19,055 nucleotides of DNA, from contig JAFCZU010000023.1 in the NCBI GenBank assembly GCA_019314185.1, positions 1-19,055 of the forward strand. Reading direction: 5' to 3'. Shown piece after piece: positions 6,472-14,050 of this stretch; position 1 is the stretch's first letter; every line of letters starts with the position of its first letter. The notes below the pieces were generated by a model. The model worked only from the letters and a program-made list of their open reading frames with translations. It had not been told where the DNA came from and made no database searches. Source of the DNA: Deltaproteobacteria bacterium. Lineage in GTDB: Bacteria > Desulfobacterota > Desulfobacteria > Desulfobacterales > ETH-SRB1. Both the position numbers and the translations under genes were made by a program.

Positions 6472-8541
6472 CTATTCATTACTCTTTTTTATTTCTTCAA
6501 TAAGTTTCTGTGATATTTGTGTGGGCACTTCATCATAATGAGAAAATTCCATAGTAAACATACCCCTGCCGGCTGTCATCGATCTGAGATCCGGCGCATA
6601 GGTTAAAAATTCGGACATCGGCACATGCGCATTAACAATCTGATTTTTCCCCTTATTGTCCATGCCAAGCACCTTTCCGCGTCTGCTGTTTAAATCTCCC
6701 ATGATATCACCCATGAATTCATCAGGTGTGGTAACCGAAATATTCATAATCGGTTCCAGCAAAACAGGGTTGGCTTTAGCAATTGCATTTCTAAAAGCAA
6801 GAGATCCAGCTATTTTAAATGCCATTTCAGACGAATCTACTGCATGAAAAGAACCATCATCCAGAGTAACTTTAAAATCAACGCATGGAAATCCAGCCAG
6901 AAAACCTTTTTGGGATGCTTCTAATATACCTTTTTCTACAGCAGGTATATATGTCTTTGGTATTGTGCCGCCTACTATTGCATTAACAAACTCAAAACCT
7001 TTTCCTTTGGAAAGCGGCTCCATCCGAATCCAGCAGTCTCCATACTGACCATGGCCACCTGATTGTTTTTTATGTTTACCTTGAACCCTGACCTTTTTCT
7101 TGATTGTTTCCTTATAAGGAACTTTAGGAGTCTTAAGATCCACCTCTACGTTAAACTTCCTTTTTAGCTTTTCAATTGCAGTTTCAATGTGAACTTGACC
7201 TCTTCCTGACAGAAGAATTTCTTTTGTTTCGGAATTTCGTGTGATGGATAAAGAAATATCCTCCTCCAGAAGTTTTGATAAAGAACTGAATATCTTGTCC
7301 TCATCCCCCTTGGTTTTAGCCTCAACAGCAAAAGAAATAAGCGGGGGAAGAGCTTTAGCGCAATTAAACTTTATCATGTCGCCTTCGCCGCAAAGCGTAT
7401 CGCCTGTTGCGGTATTTTTAAGCTTTGCGACCGCAACAACAGATCCGATTCCGGCTTCTGTTAGTGTCTTTTGTTCTTTGCCGGCAAGTCGCAATAACTG
7501 ATTATACCTTTCTTTTGAGTTTTTATTGACGTTTAAAAAAGTTCCATCTTTTCCAAGACTTCCTGAAACAATTCTGAATATTGAAAGACGTCCGGCATAA
7601 GGATCGGCAACTGTTTTGAAAACAAAAGCCGAGAAAGGAGCATCAGGATCTGAGCTGCGTTCAATTTTATTTTCATCTGCAGGATCAATGCCTGTAAATG
7701 GATCTCTTTCAAGAGGTGAGGGCATACAGTTAATAATGGAATCTGATAAAAGATCGATACCTATGTTATTTGTTGCTGATCCGCAAAGTACAGGCACAAA
7801 ACTTCTTGACAACGTACCTTTTTTTAATGCTGCTTTTATATCATCGTCAGACAGGGTTTCGCCTTCAAGATATCTCTCAAGAAGATCGTCATCTGTTTCA
7901 GCAATATTTTCAATTAGAACTTCCCTTTCTTTTTTTGCCAGATCCTGCATATCAGAAGGAATGTCAATCTCTGTTGATTTGCCATTATCATCATAGGTAT
8001 ATGCTTTCATGGCAACAAGATCTACTATACCATTGAAATCAGCTTCCGATCCAATAGGAAACTGCAATATAATCGGCTTTGGTTTAAAATTATCTGTTGC
8101 ATCTTTGAATACACTAAAAAAATCTGCTCGTTCTCTGTCCAGTTTGTTGATAAAAACAAGACATGGCAGATTAAATTCCTCTGCAAAATCCCATGCCTGT
8201 TCGGTCTGCACTTTTACTCCATCTATAGCATCAATCAGTACAATGGCTCCATCAGCAGCCTGCATACAGTTTTTTGTATCTGAAAAGAAATTCTGATCAC
8301 CAGGTGTATCAATAAGACTGATAGTATGTTTTTTCCATTCATAGTCGTGGAAACCAGAACTTATGCTAATATTCCGTTTAATTTCTTCTGGTTCAAAGTC
8401 CATAGTTGTATTACCGTCTTCAACACGTCCCAACCTGTTTGTTGCACCCGCATTAAAAAGCATTGCTTCAGCAAGAGATGTTTTGCCGGCACCACCGTGG
8501 GATACAAGAGCAATGTTTCTTGAAAATTCAAATTTACTCAT
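6472..8541 (-). CDS. Elongation factor G paralogue (EF-G II-like translational GTPase)
   Basis: Five-domain translational GTPase of the EF-G superfamily, 689 residues, which is full length. The G1 P-loop is SHGGAGKTS at 14-22, G3 is DTPGD at 78-82, G4 NKLD at 132-135 and G5 near 256. Domains III-V are intact, with SGGHGQYGDC in domain IV. The P-loop and the GRVEDGNTTMDFEPEE switch I region resemble the EF-G II/EF-G-2 paralogue group and not canonical FusA, whose P-loop reads AHVDAGKT. The residue after DTPG, which is the catalytic histidine in EF-G, is aspartate here. The role could be translocation, recycling or a condition-specific duty; no str-operon genes (rpsL, rpsG, tuf) are adjacent. 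A GGAG ribosome binding site supports the start, and a candidate promoter lies about 80 bp upstream. Confidence 0.88.
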   Translation of the reverse strand: MSKFEFSRNIALVSHGGAGKTSLAEAMLFNAGATNRLGRVEDGNTTMDFEPEEIKRNISISSGFHDYEWKKHTISLIDTPGDQNFFSDTKNCMQAADGAIVLIDAIDGVKVQTEQAWDFAEEFNLPCLVFINKLDRERADFFSVFKDATDNFKPKPIILQFPIGSEADFNGIVDLVAMKAYTYDDNGKSTEIDIPSDMQDLAKKEREVLIENIAETDDDLLERYLEGETLSDDDIKAALKKGTLSRSFVPVLCGSATNNIGIDLLSDSIINCMPSPLERDPFTGIDPADENKIERSSDPDAPFSAFVFKTVADPYAGRLSIFRIVSGSLGKDGTFLNVNKNSKERYNQLLRLAGKEQKTLTEAGIGSVVAVAKLKNTATGDTLCGEGDMIKFNCAKALPPLISFAVEAKTKGDEDKIFSSLSKLLEEDISLSITRNSETKEILLSGRGQVHIETAIEKLKRKFNVEVDLKTPKVPYKETIKKKVRVQGKHKKQSGGHGQYGDCWIRMEPLSKGKGFEFVNAIVGGTIPKTYIPAVEKGILEASQKGFLAGFPCVDFKVTLDDGSFHAVDSSEMAFKIAGSLAFRNAIAKANPVLLEPIMNISVTTPDEFMGDIMGDLNSRRGKVLGMDNKGKNQIVNAHVPMSEFLTYAPDLRSMTAGRGMFTMEFSHYDEVPTQISQKLIEEIKKSNE

Positions 8542-8618
8542 TTAAGCTCCTCTCTATATGAAAAATTTAAAATCACATGCCAGTAGTTATATAGCTTCAA
8601 AACCGTAAAGATAAATTT

Positions 8619-8646
8619 TATATACATTAAACATATAAAAAATCAA
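8619..8646 (-). promoter_or_regulatory. Candidate sigma-70 promoter for the EF-G paralogue
   Basis: On the minus strand TTGATT (8641-8646) and TATATA (8619-8624) are separated by 16 nt, pointing toward the EF-G gene and leaving a leader of roughly 70 nt. Placed just downstream of the tlyA repeat element, it would let the EF-G gene be transcribed independently. The A/T-rich surroundings lower its significance. Confidence 0.4.
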
Positions 8647-8676
8647 GATTTATCAAAAAAATTGTAACTGCAACAA

Positions 8677-8799
8677 TCGGTTTACAGTTGTCGGTTTACA
8701 GTTCACAGTCTTTTCAACGAATTATACAACCAGCAAAGAACAACCAGCCTTCATCGCTTACTTACTAACCGTTGAACCATGAACCGTTGAACCATGAAC
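8677..8799. repeat. Inverted word array overlapping the 3' end of tlyA
   Basis: Left side: TCGGTTTACAGTT twice (8677-8689 and 8691-8703), followed by CACAGTC. Right side: a 15-bp unit repeated exactly (8770-8784 and 8785-8799), containing AACCATGAAC-type sequence that is roughly complementary to the left words. The right side lies inside the tlyA reading frame. The words resemble those of the 15612-15760 element (GGTTCACGG / CCGTGAACC). Confidence 0.75.
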
Positions 8800-9525
8800 C
8801 AAAGAAATTATAAATTCTCTGTTTCCGTTTGCGCCAAGTATTGGAGAAAAAACAACAGATTCACACAGCATTCCTAATCTGGCAAAAAAAAATGACAGAT
8901 CTTTTATTACTTCATCATGCAATGCACTGTCACAAACTATACCTCCTTTTCCGACCTTTTCTTTTTTCACCTCAAACTGGGGTTTTATTAGAGCAAGAAT
9001 TCTTCCGTTTTTCTTTAAAAACTTCAGTGCTACCGGAACAACTATTTTAAGGGAAATAAAAGAAACATCGATCGTAATAAGATCAACAGGAAGGGGAATG
9101 GTTTTATCGGGCATATATCGGATATTTGTTCGTTCTATAACAACAACACGTGGATCCTGTCTCAGTTTCCATGCTAATTGTCCATATCCGACATCAACAG
9201 CATAAACGCATTTCGCGCCATGTTGCAGCAGACAGTCTGTAAATCCTCCGGTGGAAGCTCCGATATCAAGGCATACAAACCCGTGGATATTTATACTTAG
9301 AGATTTAAGAGCCTCTTCAAGTTTGAGACCACCCCTGCTTACATAAGGAATATTCTTTCCTTTAATGATAATGTCGTCATTAGTTGATACAACTACACCC
9401 GCCTTATCAACAGGCTGGTTGTTTACAAGTATTTTTCCCGCCATGATCAGGGCTTGGGCGTGTTGCCTGCTTTGAACAAGCTTTTTTTCAACCAGTACAA
9501 TATCAAGCCTTTTTTTAGACGGCAT
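8758..9525 (-). CDS. tlyA: TlyA-family rRNA 2'-O-methyltransferase
   Basis: S4 plus FtsJ-fold protein of the TlyA family, whose studied members 2'-O-methylate cytidines of 16S and 23S rRNA using S-adenosylmethionine; some are also called hemolysin A. The S4 RNA-binding domain spans about 5-60. The SAM motif CLDIGASTGGFTDCLL is at 85-100. The catalytic K-D-K-E tetrad is present as Lys68, Asp153, Lys181 and Glu237, offset by one from the Mycobacterium tuberculosis numbering (69, 154, 182, 238). The final 13 residues, VHGSTVHGSTVSK, come from an intergenic repeat that has entered the reading frame and are not family sequence. The start is the first ATG, with a weak GAG ribosome binding site. It follows dxs, a common neighbour in this lineage. 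Confidence 0.93.
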   Translation of the reverse strand: MPSKKRLDIVLVEKKLVQSRQHAQALIMAGKILVNNQPVDKAGVVVSTNDDIIIKGKNIPYVSRGGLKLEEALKSLSINIHGFVCLDIGASTGGFTDCLLQHGAKCVYAVDVGYGQLAWKLRQDPRVVVIERTNIRYMPDKTIPLPVDLITIDVSFISLKIVVPVALKFLKKNGRILALIKPQFEVKKEKVGKGGIVCDSALHDEVIKDLSFFFARLGMLCESVVFSPILGANGNREFIISLVHGSTVHGSTVSK

Positions 9526-9599
9526 TAGCTCACTTTAAATTTTGAAGTTCATAATAATTCAGTCACCAAGACACCAAAAACAAGTACTAAAAAAAATGA

Positions 9600-9717
9600 A
9601 CATCGAACGTCCAACGTTGAATGTCGAATGATGAAATCGCTTCGCTCTGTCAGTTTATAAATTGGCAGGATACCTTATTCAAAATTCGACGTTGGACGTT
9701 CGATGTTGGACGTTCAT
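9600..9717. repeat. Inverted word array between tlyA and dxs, GTTCGATGTTGGACG word
   Basis: ACATCGAACGTCCAACGT (9600-9617) is exactly complementary to 9689-9706. Flanking ATGAAC and GTCGAAT words extend both arms. The core has TCGCTTCGCTC with GCTTCGC at 9639-9645, the complement of GCGAAGC. The right arm runs into and includes the dxs stop codon (9714-9716). The core closely resembles that of the 11704-11800 element although the arms are unrelated. Confidence 0.85.
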
Positions 9718-11618
9718 CTCTTAATATTTCTGCCTTGGCACCCGAACTCATACAGAAGTTTTTTGGCCGCATTTACTATGGCAGATGCATCTATGCCATA
9801 TTTTGCCCTGAGAAAGTCCTGCGGGCCATGCTCAACAAAAATATCCGGTATGCCTATACGTTCAAAACTAAAACCTGTTATATCTTTATCATTTAAGCAT
9901 TCCAGAACAGCGCTTCCGAATCCTCCCTGGCGCACATTTTCTTCTATAGTTATTAAACGCGGTATTTTTTTCGTAAGTGTGCATATAAGATCAGTGTCAA
10001 GCGGTTTAACGAATCGGCAATTAACAATTGTGGCGAATATTCCCTGTTCCGCCAGCATTTTATGAGCGGAAAGAGCTTCGCACACAGTTCTTCCTATAGC
10101 CAGAATAAGAATATCATCACCTTCTTTTAACACCTCTCCTTTCCCAATTGGAATCGGAGTAAAAATGTCATCGATTTTAACACCTCGACCGGTTCCCCTG
10201 GGATATCTGAAGGAAATTGGGCCGTTATGAGACACAGCAGTTGTAAGCATCCTACAAAGTTCATTTTCATCCTTTGGAGCCATAACCACCATATTAGGAA
10301 GGCTTCTGAGGTATGAAAAATCGAACAGCCCATGATGTGTAGGGCCATCTTCTCCAACAATACCTCCCCTGTCAATGGCAAAGGTTACAGGAAGAGCTTC
10401 TAAGCACACATCATGTATTATCTGATCATAAGCGCGTTGCAAAAATGTGGAATATATTGCTACGACAGGCTTAAAACCTTCGGTGGCTATGCCAGCGGCA
10501 AATGTTATGCCGTGCTGCTCAGCTATTCCAACATCAAAAAAACGGTCAGGATATGCGCCTGCAAACTTTGTCAGCCCGGTTCCTTCGGGCATGGCAGCAG
10601 TAACAGCGATTATTTTCCGGTCCTCTTTTGCAAGTTTGACCATGGCATTGCCAAAAATCTCTGTATATGTGGGGATAGATTTTTCGCTGGATGAACAATT
10701 TCCAGTTTTCACATCAAAGCTGCCGACACCATGAAAATAAACAGGATTTTTTTCTGCTGGTGGATAACCCTTTCCTTTTTTAGTTGTGACGTGCAGAAGT
10801 ACCGGCTTGTCAATGTCCTTAATATTATTAAGAATGTCGATCAGATGATCCAGCTTGTGTCCATCAATAGGGCCAAAATATTCAAAGTTGAATGCCTCAA
10901 ATAATATGCCTGGAGTAATAAAGGTTTTAAAGGATTCCTTTGATCTTTTTGCAAAGTGATAAATATCCTCTCCGAATTTAGGCACTGATTTTAAAAAAAC
11001 ACCAAGCTCTTTTCTTAAATCCTGAAGATATTTTGCTGAAAAGGTTCGACTTAAACGTGAGGATAGGGCGCCCACATTGCGGGCAATGGACATATCATTA
11101 TCGTTCAGTATTACTATTAAATTTTTGTGAATGTCGCCTGCCTGGTTCATCCCTTCATAGGCAAGCCCAGCGGTCATGGAGCCATCTCCTATCACAGCTA
11201 CAACATTGGAACTATCTTTGTTTAAACGCTTGGCACAAGCAATTCCAAGCCCCGCTGAAATTGATGTGCTGCTGTGTCCGGTAGAAAAAGCATCGTAAGG
11301 ACTTTCACTCATACGTGTAAAGCCGCTGATTCCATTAAGTTTTCTAAGAGTATGAAATCGTTTCCTGCGTCCGGTAAGCAGCTTGTGAGCATAAGACTGG
11401 TGGCCGACATCCCAGACGATTTTATCGTCAGGAGCATTAAAAACGTAATGAATGGCGATCGCCAGTTCAACAGCGCCAAGGCTTGACGCTAAATGCCCGC
11501 CATTTTTAGATACCACATCAACTATTATTTTTCGTATTTCTGAAGCAAGAACCGGAAGATCCGATCGTGCAACGCGCTTTAAATCTGCAGGAGAATTTAT
11601 TTTGCTGATAATGCTCAT
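9714..11618 (-). CDS. dxs: 1-deoxy-D-xylulose-5-phosphate synthase
   Basis: Thiamine-diphosphate enzyme that condenses pyruvate with glyceraldehyde 3-phosphate, committing carbon to the MEP pathway of isoprenoid synthesis. The 634-residue length is typical. Catalytic His42 lies in GGHLASSLGAVEL and the second histidine in DVGHQSYAHK (about 70-79). The thiamine motif runs from GDGSMTAGLAYEGMN (144-158) to NDND near 172. The pyrimidine domain carries DVGIAEQHGITFAAG, and the C-terminal transketolase domain is complete. AAAGGA lies 5 nt before the ATG. It sits downstream of ispA, so precursor supply and prenyl chain elongation are coded side by side. The TGA stop codon belongs to the right arm of the downstream repeat, so the last residues may vary between relatives. 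Confidence 0.97.
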   Translation of the reverse strand: MSIISKINSPADLKRVARSDLPVLASEIRKIIVDVVSKNGGHLASSLGAVELAIAIHYVFNAPDDKIVWDVGHQSYAHKLLTGRRKRFHTLRKLNGISGFTRMSESPYDAFSTGHSSTSISAGLGIACAKRLNKDSSNVVAVIGDGSMTAGLAYEGMNQAGDIHKNLIVILNDNDMSIARNVGALSSRLSRTFSAKYLQDLRKELGVFLKSVPKFGEDIYHFAKRSKESFKTFITPGILFEAFNFEYFGPIDGHKLDHLIDILNNIKDIDKPVLLHVTTKKGKGYPPAEKNPVYFHGVGSFDVKTGNCSSSEKSIPTYTEIFGNAMVKLAKEDRKIIAVTAAMPEGTGLTKFAGAYPDRFFDVGIAEQHGITFAAGIATEGFKPVVAIYSTFLQRAYDQIIHDVCLEALPVTFAIDRGGIVGEDGPTHHGLFDFSYLRSLPNMVVMAPKDENELCRMLTTAVSHNGPISFRYPRGTGRGVKIDDIFTPIPIGKGEVLKEGDDILILAIGRTVCEALSAHKMLAEQGIFATIVNCRFVKPLDTDLICTLTKKIPRLITIEENVRQGGFGSAVLECLNDKDITGFSFERIGIPDIFVEHGPQDFLRAKYGIDASAIVNAAKKLLYEFGCQGRNIKR

Positions 11619-11640
11619 ATATCCTTTGTTTATACTAATA

Positions 11641-11658
11641 TTATACGATTAAGTATAA
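11641..11658. promoter_or_regulatory. Small palindrome with TATAAT hexamer upstream of dxs
   Basis: TTATAC-GATTAA-GTATAA, an inverted repeat with 6-bp arms, lies about 23 bp before the dxs start. On the minus strand it includes a perfect TATAAT hexamer, but I find no good -35 element at the right distance. It may be an operator-like site or part of the dxs promoter. Confidence 0.3.
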
Positions 11659-11703
11659 TAATGCGTTCATTTATCCAATTTTCAGGTGTATGAAATAAGT
11701 TTG

Positions 11704-11800
11704 AAGTGCCTAAAGTTAAGGTGTCGCTTCGCTCCATCAATTCATATAAAATTAACAGAATTCAACAACTTTAGGCACTTTAGTTCACTTTAGGCAATTA
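11704..11800. repeat. Inverted word array between dxs and ispA, GTGCCTAAAGT word
   Basis: AAGTGCCTAAAGTT (11704-11717) is exactly complementary to 11767-11780. The right arm continues with further CACTTTAGTTCACTTTAGGCA copies of the word. The core contains TCGCTTCGCTCC, with GCTTCGC at 11726-11732. The element ends about 10 bp from the ispA stop codon. The same word builds the element after the BI-1 gene (17001-17166). Confidence 0.85.
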
Positions 11801-11809
11801 TAAGTCAAC

Positions 11810-12700
11810 TTACCGGTTTCTTTCAATAATATAATTAGCAATAGCTCGAAGCGAATCAGAATTATTATCAAAAGATTCAAGAGATTGCAATGCATTGTTT
11901 ATCAGATTTGCTGCAAATTTCCTAGATTTTTCAAGACCCATAATAGAAGGGTAGGTGCTTTTTTTACGATTTTTATCTGTACCAACAGCTTTACCCATAA
12001 TCTCAGGGTTACCTTCAATATTAAGAATGTCATCAGTTACCTGAAAAGCAAGTCCAATGTTTTTTGCATAAACTTCAAGTTGTTTAATCTGGTTATTGGT
12101 ACCGCCACCTAAAATAGCGCCGGACAATACAGATACTTCGATAAGCGCGCTGGTTTTCAGAGAGTGCATTTCTTCAAGTTCTTCTAAAGTAAGTAAACTG
12201 CCTTCTGAGGCAATATCTCTCATTTGGCCTTCGATCATTCCCTGATACCCTGCGGCAACTGAGATGGAATGTATAATGTTCAGCCATCTTAATGCATTGG
12301 TTTCATTGGTAAATTTTATTGCGGAAAGGGTTTCAAAGGCTAAAGTAAGCAGAGCATCACCGGCAAGAATAGCTGTTGCCTCATCAAACGCAATATGACA
12401 TGTGGGCTTTCCTCTTCGTAGATCATCATTATCCATTGCTGGGAGATCATCGTGAATCAGGGAATAGGTGTGAATCATTTCAATAGCACATGCTGCCTGC
12501 AAAGCATCTGTTTCCCTGCCTCCAACAGTTTCGGTAGCCGCTAAGCATAAAACAGGCCTGATACGCTTTCCACCTGCCATAAGAGAATGCTTCATAGCGG
12601 TAACAATCCGGCTAACATCAGGTGGATTTAGAAGTATCCTGTCTAAAGTTTTGTTGATAAGCTTATTTTTCGCAACAAGATATGAATTTAAATTAAACAT
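11810..12700 (-). CDS. ispA: Polyprenyl (farnesyl/geranylgeranyl) diphosphate synthase
   Basis: Short-chain trans-isoprenyl diphosphate synthase that condenses IPP with DMAPP and longer allylic diphosphates for quinone side chains and undecaprenol. The 296-residue length is normal. It has the GGKRIRPVL substrate motif (43-51), the first aspartate-rich motif DDLPAMD (84-90) and the second one DDILN (223-227), whose final aspartate is asparagine, a common variant in this family. KKSTYP near 246-251 is the usual K-T/S-x-P segment. Chain length cannot be fixed from sequence alone, although ispA next to xseB and dxs is usually the farnesyl enzyme. The start is the only nearby ATG, with no evident ribosome binding site. 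The 150 bp upstream contain no convincing promoter. Confidence 0.92.
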   Translation of the reverse strand: MFNLNSYLVAKNKLINKTLDRILLNPPDVSRIVTAMKHSLMAGGKRIRPVLCLAATETVGGRETDALQAACAIEMIHTYSLIHDDLPAMDNDDLRRGKPTCHIAFDEATAILAGDALLTLAFETLSAIKFTNETNALRWLNIIHSISVAAGYQGMIEGQMRDIASEGSLLTLEELEEMHSLKTSALIEVSVLSGAILGGGTNNQIKQLEVYAKNIGLAFQVTDDILNIEGNPEIMGKAVGTDKNRKKSTYPSIMGLEKSRKFAANLINNALQSLESFDNNSDSLRAIANYIIERNR

Positions 12701-12850
12701 AATCGTAAATTCAGCCGCCGATCTATGGAAACCTTTGCAAAACGTTCTCTTTCGCTCAATTTTGGTATCAGGCTTAAATATAATTTTGAGTTTTTAATTA
12801 TAAATGGCAGTTACTATACATTTTAATATTCTGTGTTTTTTGTGTTTAAA

Positions 12851-12882
12851 CCTATCCGCGTTCATCTGTATGAATCTGTGGC
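12851..12882. repeat. Word repeat forming the stop of the coiled-coil gene
   Basis: On the minus strand ACAGATTCAT is followed by ACAGATGAACGCGGATAG. The ACAGAT unit repeats at 10-nt spacing, and the final TAG is the gene's stop codon. It encodes the last residues, QIHTDERG. Similar CTGTG/TCATCTG words lie just beyond the stop (near 12831-12846), and an ATCTACGCTGATTATC word of the same style occurs near 18963. Confidence 0.5.
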
Positions 12883-13595
12883 TGAATAATTACATTTTTC
12901 TCAGGATTTACTTGTCCCTGTTCAACTAAAGGCACGCTTTTTGTTTGATGGCTTTCCACCTCTGGAAGTTCTTGCTCTTTAACAGGGCTTTCTTTAGGAC
13001 CGGCTTCAGTTTTAATGTCGGTCTCTTTTAGCCTGAAAGTATCGAGTTCATGAACAAGTTCCTCAATCCTTGCTTTTAATCGTTCTTTTTCCAGAACAAG
13101 CGCTTTTAATTGATCATTTTCCAAGACAAGTTTCTCATTTTCATTCAAAGAGGATTGGAGCAATGTTTTTTTTTTATCGAGTTCATCAACAAGTTCCGCA
13201 ACCTTTGCTTTTAATTGATCATTTCCCAGGACAAGTTTCTCATTTTCATTCAAAGAGGATTGGAGTAAAACTTTATTTTTGTCGAGTTTATCCTGAATAG
13301 ATACTATCTTTGTTTGAAGAGTTTTAATCTGGGCTTCCAGATGCTCCTGTCCTTCTTTGACTTTTTTCTTTAACAGAGAAATATCTGTCTTGAAGTTTTT
13401 AGTTTGTTTTATGAAAGCTTGATTGGCGTTTTCAATCTTTGTTATATAATCTATTGTTTTATCGAGATATTTTTTATAATTAGGCTTTTCTTGTTTTTCC
13501 ATTCCCCAAATATAATACCCCAGACCAACGCCTCCGGCTAACAATATAACGACAATGATGAGAAGGGTTATTATTTTTTTTCTTTCTTTAATCAT
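12852..13595 (-). CDS. Membrane-anchored coiled-coil protein of unknown function
   Basis: I do not recognise a family. The product is a 247-residue protein. A lysine/arginine-rich start (MIKERKK) is followed by a hydrophobic helix (about 8-29) that would anchor it in the inner membrane with the rest in the periplasm. Then comes a long heptad-like coiled coil (about 45-190) and a proline- and glutamate-rich tail. Two 35-residue units, each containing LLQSSLNENEKLVL and NDQLKA, repeat in tandem (about 103-172). I chose the ATG at 13593-13595 because GGAGG sits 8 nt upstream of it. An upstream ATG at 13610 would place that ribosome binding site inside the gene. The C-terminus is repeat-derived. 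It sits between xseB and ispA, which suggests insertion into an older cluster and not a shared function. Confidence 0.75.
   Translation of the reverse strand: MIKERKKIITLLIIVVILLAGGVGLGYYIWGMEKQEKPNYKKYLDKTIDYITKIENANQAFIKQTKNFKTDISLLKKKVKEGQEHLEAQIKTLQTKIVSIQDKLDKNKVLLQSSLNENEKLVLGNDQLKAKVAELVDELDKKKTLLQSSLNENEKLVLENDQLKALVLEKERLKARIEELVHELDTFRLKETDIKTEAGPKESPVKEQELPEVESHQTKSVPLVEQGQVNPEKNVIIQPQIHTDERG
13106..13270 (-). repeat. 105-bp in-frame tandem duplication in the coiled-coil gene
   Basis: A 36-nt block starting at 13125 recurs identically at 13230, exactly 105 bp (35 codons) away. The preceding TTTAATTGATCATTT segment is also repeated (13106 and 13211). The near-identity points to a recent duplication lengthening the coiled coil by five heptads. 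Confidence 0.85.
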
Positions 13596-13619
13596 ATCTT
13601 TTTCCTCCATAATGTTTTC

Positions 13620-13738
13620 AGATGTTAAGTGTTAAGAGCTTGATATTACAGTTAAATATTTTTTTTTAACACATGAAAACCGGAGTCCAGAGCCTTCGTA
13701 AGTACTTGAATAAACTGGATTCCGGCTTTCGCCGGAAT
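13620..13738. repeat. Word array and stable hairpin upstream of the coiled-coil gene
   Basis: TGTTAAGTGTTAAG (from 13623) gives a short inverted pair, GTGTTAA (13629-13635) with TTAACAC (13666-13672). Further on, ATTCCGGC (13719-13726), loop TTTC and GCCGGAAT (13731-13738) form a perfect 8-bp stem, with a GAAA loop on the minus strand. The latter resembles widespread GGATTCC...GGAATGAC intergenic hairpins. Confidence 0.65.
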
Positions 13739-13758
13739 GACGAAAAAGGACGTTTTTC

Positions 13759-13816
13759 GACTTTTTACGAGACCATCAACACTTAATGAATTCGACTTTT
13801 TACAAATTCATTAAGT
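13759..13816. repeat. CGACTTTTTACGAGACCATCAA element plus hairpin spanning the xseB stop
   Basis: GACTTTTTACGAGACCATCAA-type sequence (13759-13779) matches the right arm of the 5565-5689 element with one difference across the core word. It is followed by ACTTAATGAATT (13781-13792) and its perfect complement (13805-13816), a 12-bp stem with a 12-nt loop that again contains CGACTTTTTAC. The xseB stop codon (13811-13813) is inside the stem. Confidence 0.8.
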
Positions 13817-14050
13817 TTCTGTTTCTTCATCAGGTTTAAATAAATTAACAGAAATTTTTCCATCTTGGTCACGCAACAGCATAGTAACCTTTTTTTCAGT
13901 TTCATCAAGTTGTTTTGAACATAACTTTGAAAGTCCGACACCATCTTCAAACTTTTTTATTGCCTTTTCAAGAGATAAATCTCCTGATTCAAGTTGTTGA
14001 ACAATCTGTTCAAGCTGTTTCATGGATTTCTCAAAATTTAGTTTAGTCAT
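13811..14050 (-). CDS. xseB: Exodeoxyribonuclease VII small subunit
   Basis: Small subunit of exonuclease VII, which partners with XseA to degrade single-stranded DNA to short oligonucleotides in mismatch repair and damage clean-up. The 79-residue product has the family pattern FEKSMKQLEQIVQQLESGDLSLEKAIKKFEDGVGLSKLC. I place the start at the ATG 14048-14050, with AAAGGA upstream, which gives an 8-nt overlap with the xseA end (ATGACTAA) typical of translational coupling. A GTG at 14071 would add seven unlikely residues. The final codon and stop lie within a 12-bp palindrome belonging to the intergenic repeat family. Confidence 0.94.
   Translation of the reverse strand: MTKLNFEKSMKQLEQIVQQLESGDLSLEKAIKKFEDGVGLSKLCSKQLDETEKKVTMLLRDQDGKISVNLFKPDEETET

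Noticed and set aside
7616..8036. Overlapping plus-strand ORFs of 88-126 codons inside the EF-G gene
   Set aside because: They are antisense shadows of a strongly conserved EF-G coding sequence.
9621..9896. Plus-strand ORF through the tlyA-dxs gap
   Set aside because: It consists of the repeat element plus antisense of the dxs 3' end, with no ribosome binding site or family pattern.
13596..13610. Upstream ATG for the coiled-coil protein
   Set aside because: The only good Shine-Dalgarno sequence (GGAGG) lies within these five codons and is correctly spaced for the ATG at 13593-13595.
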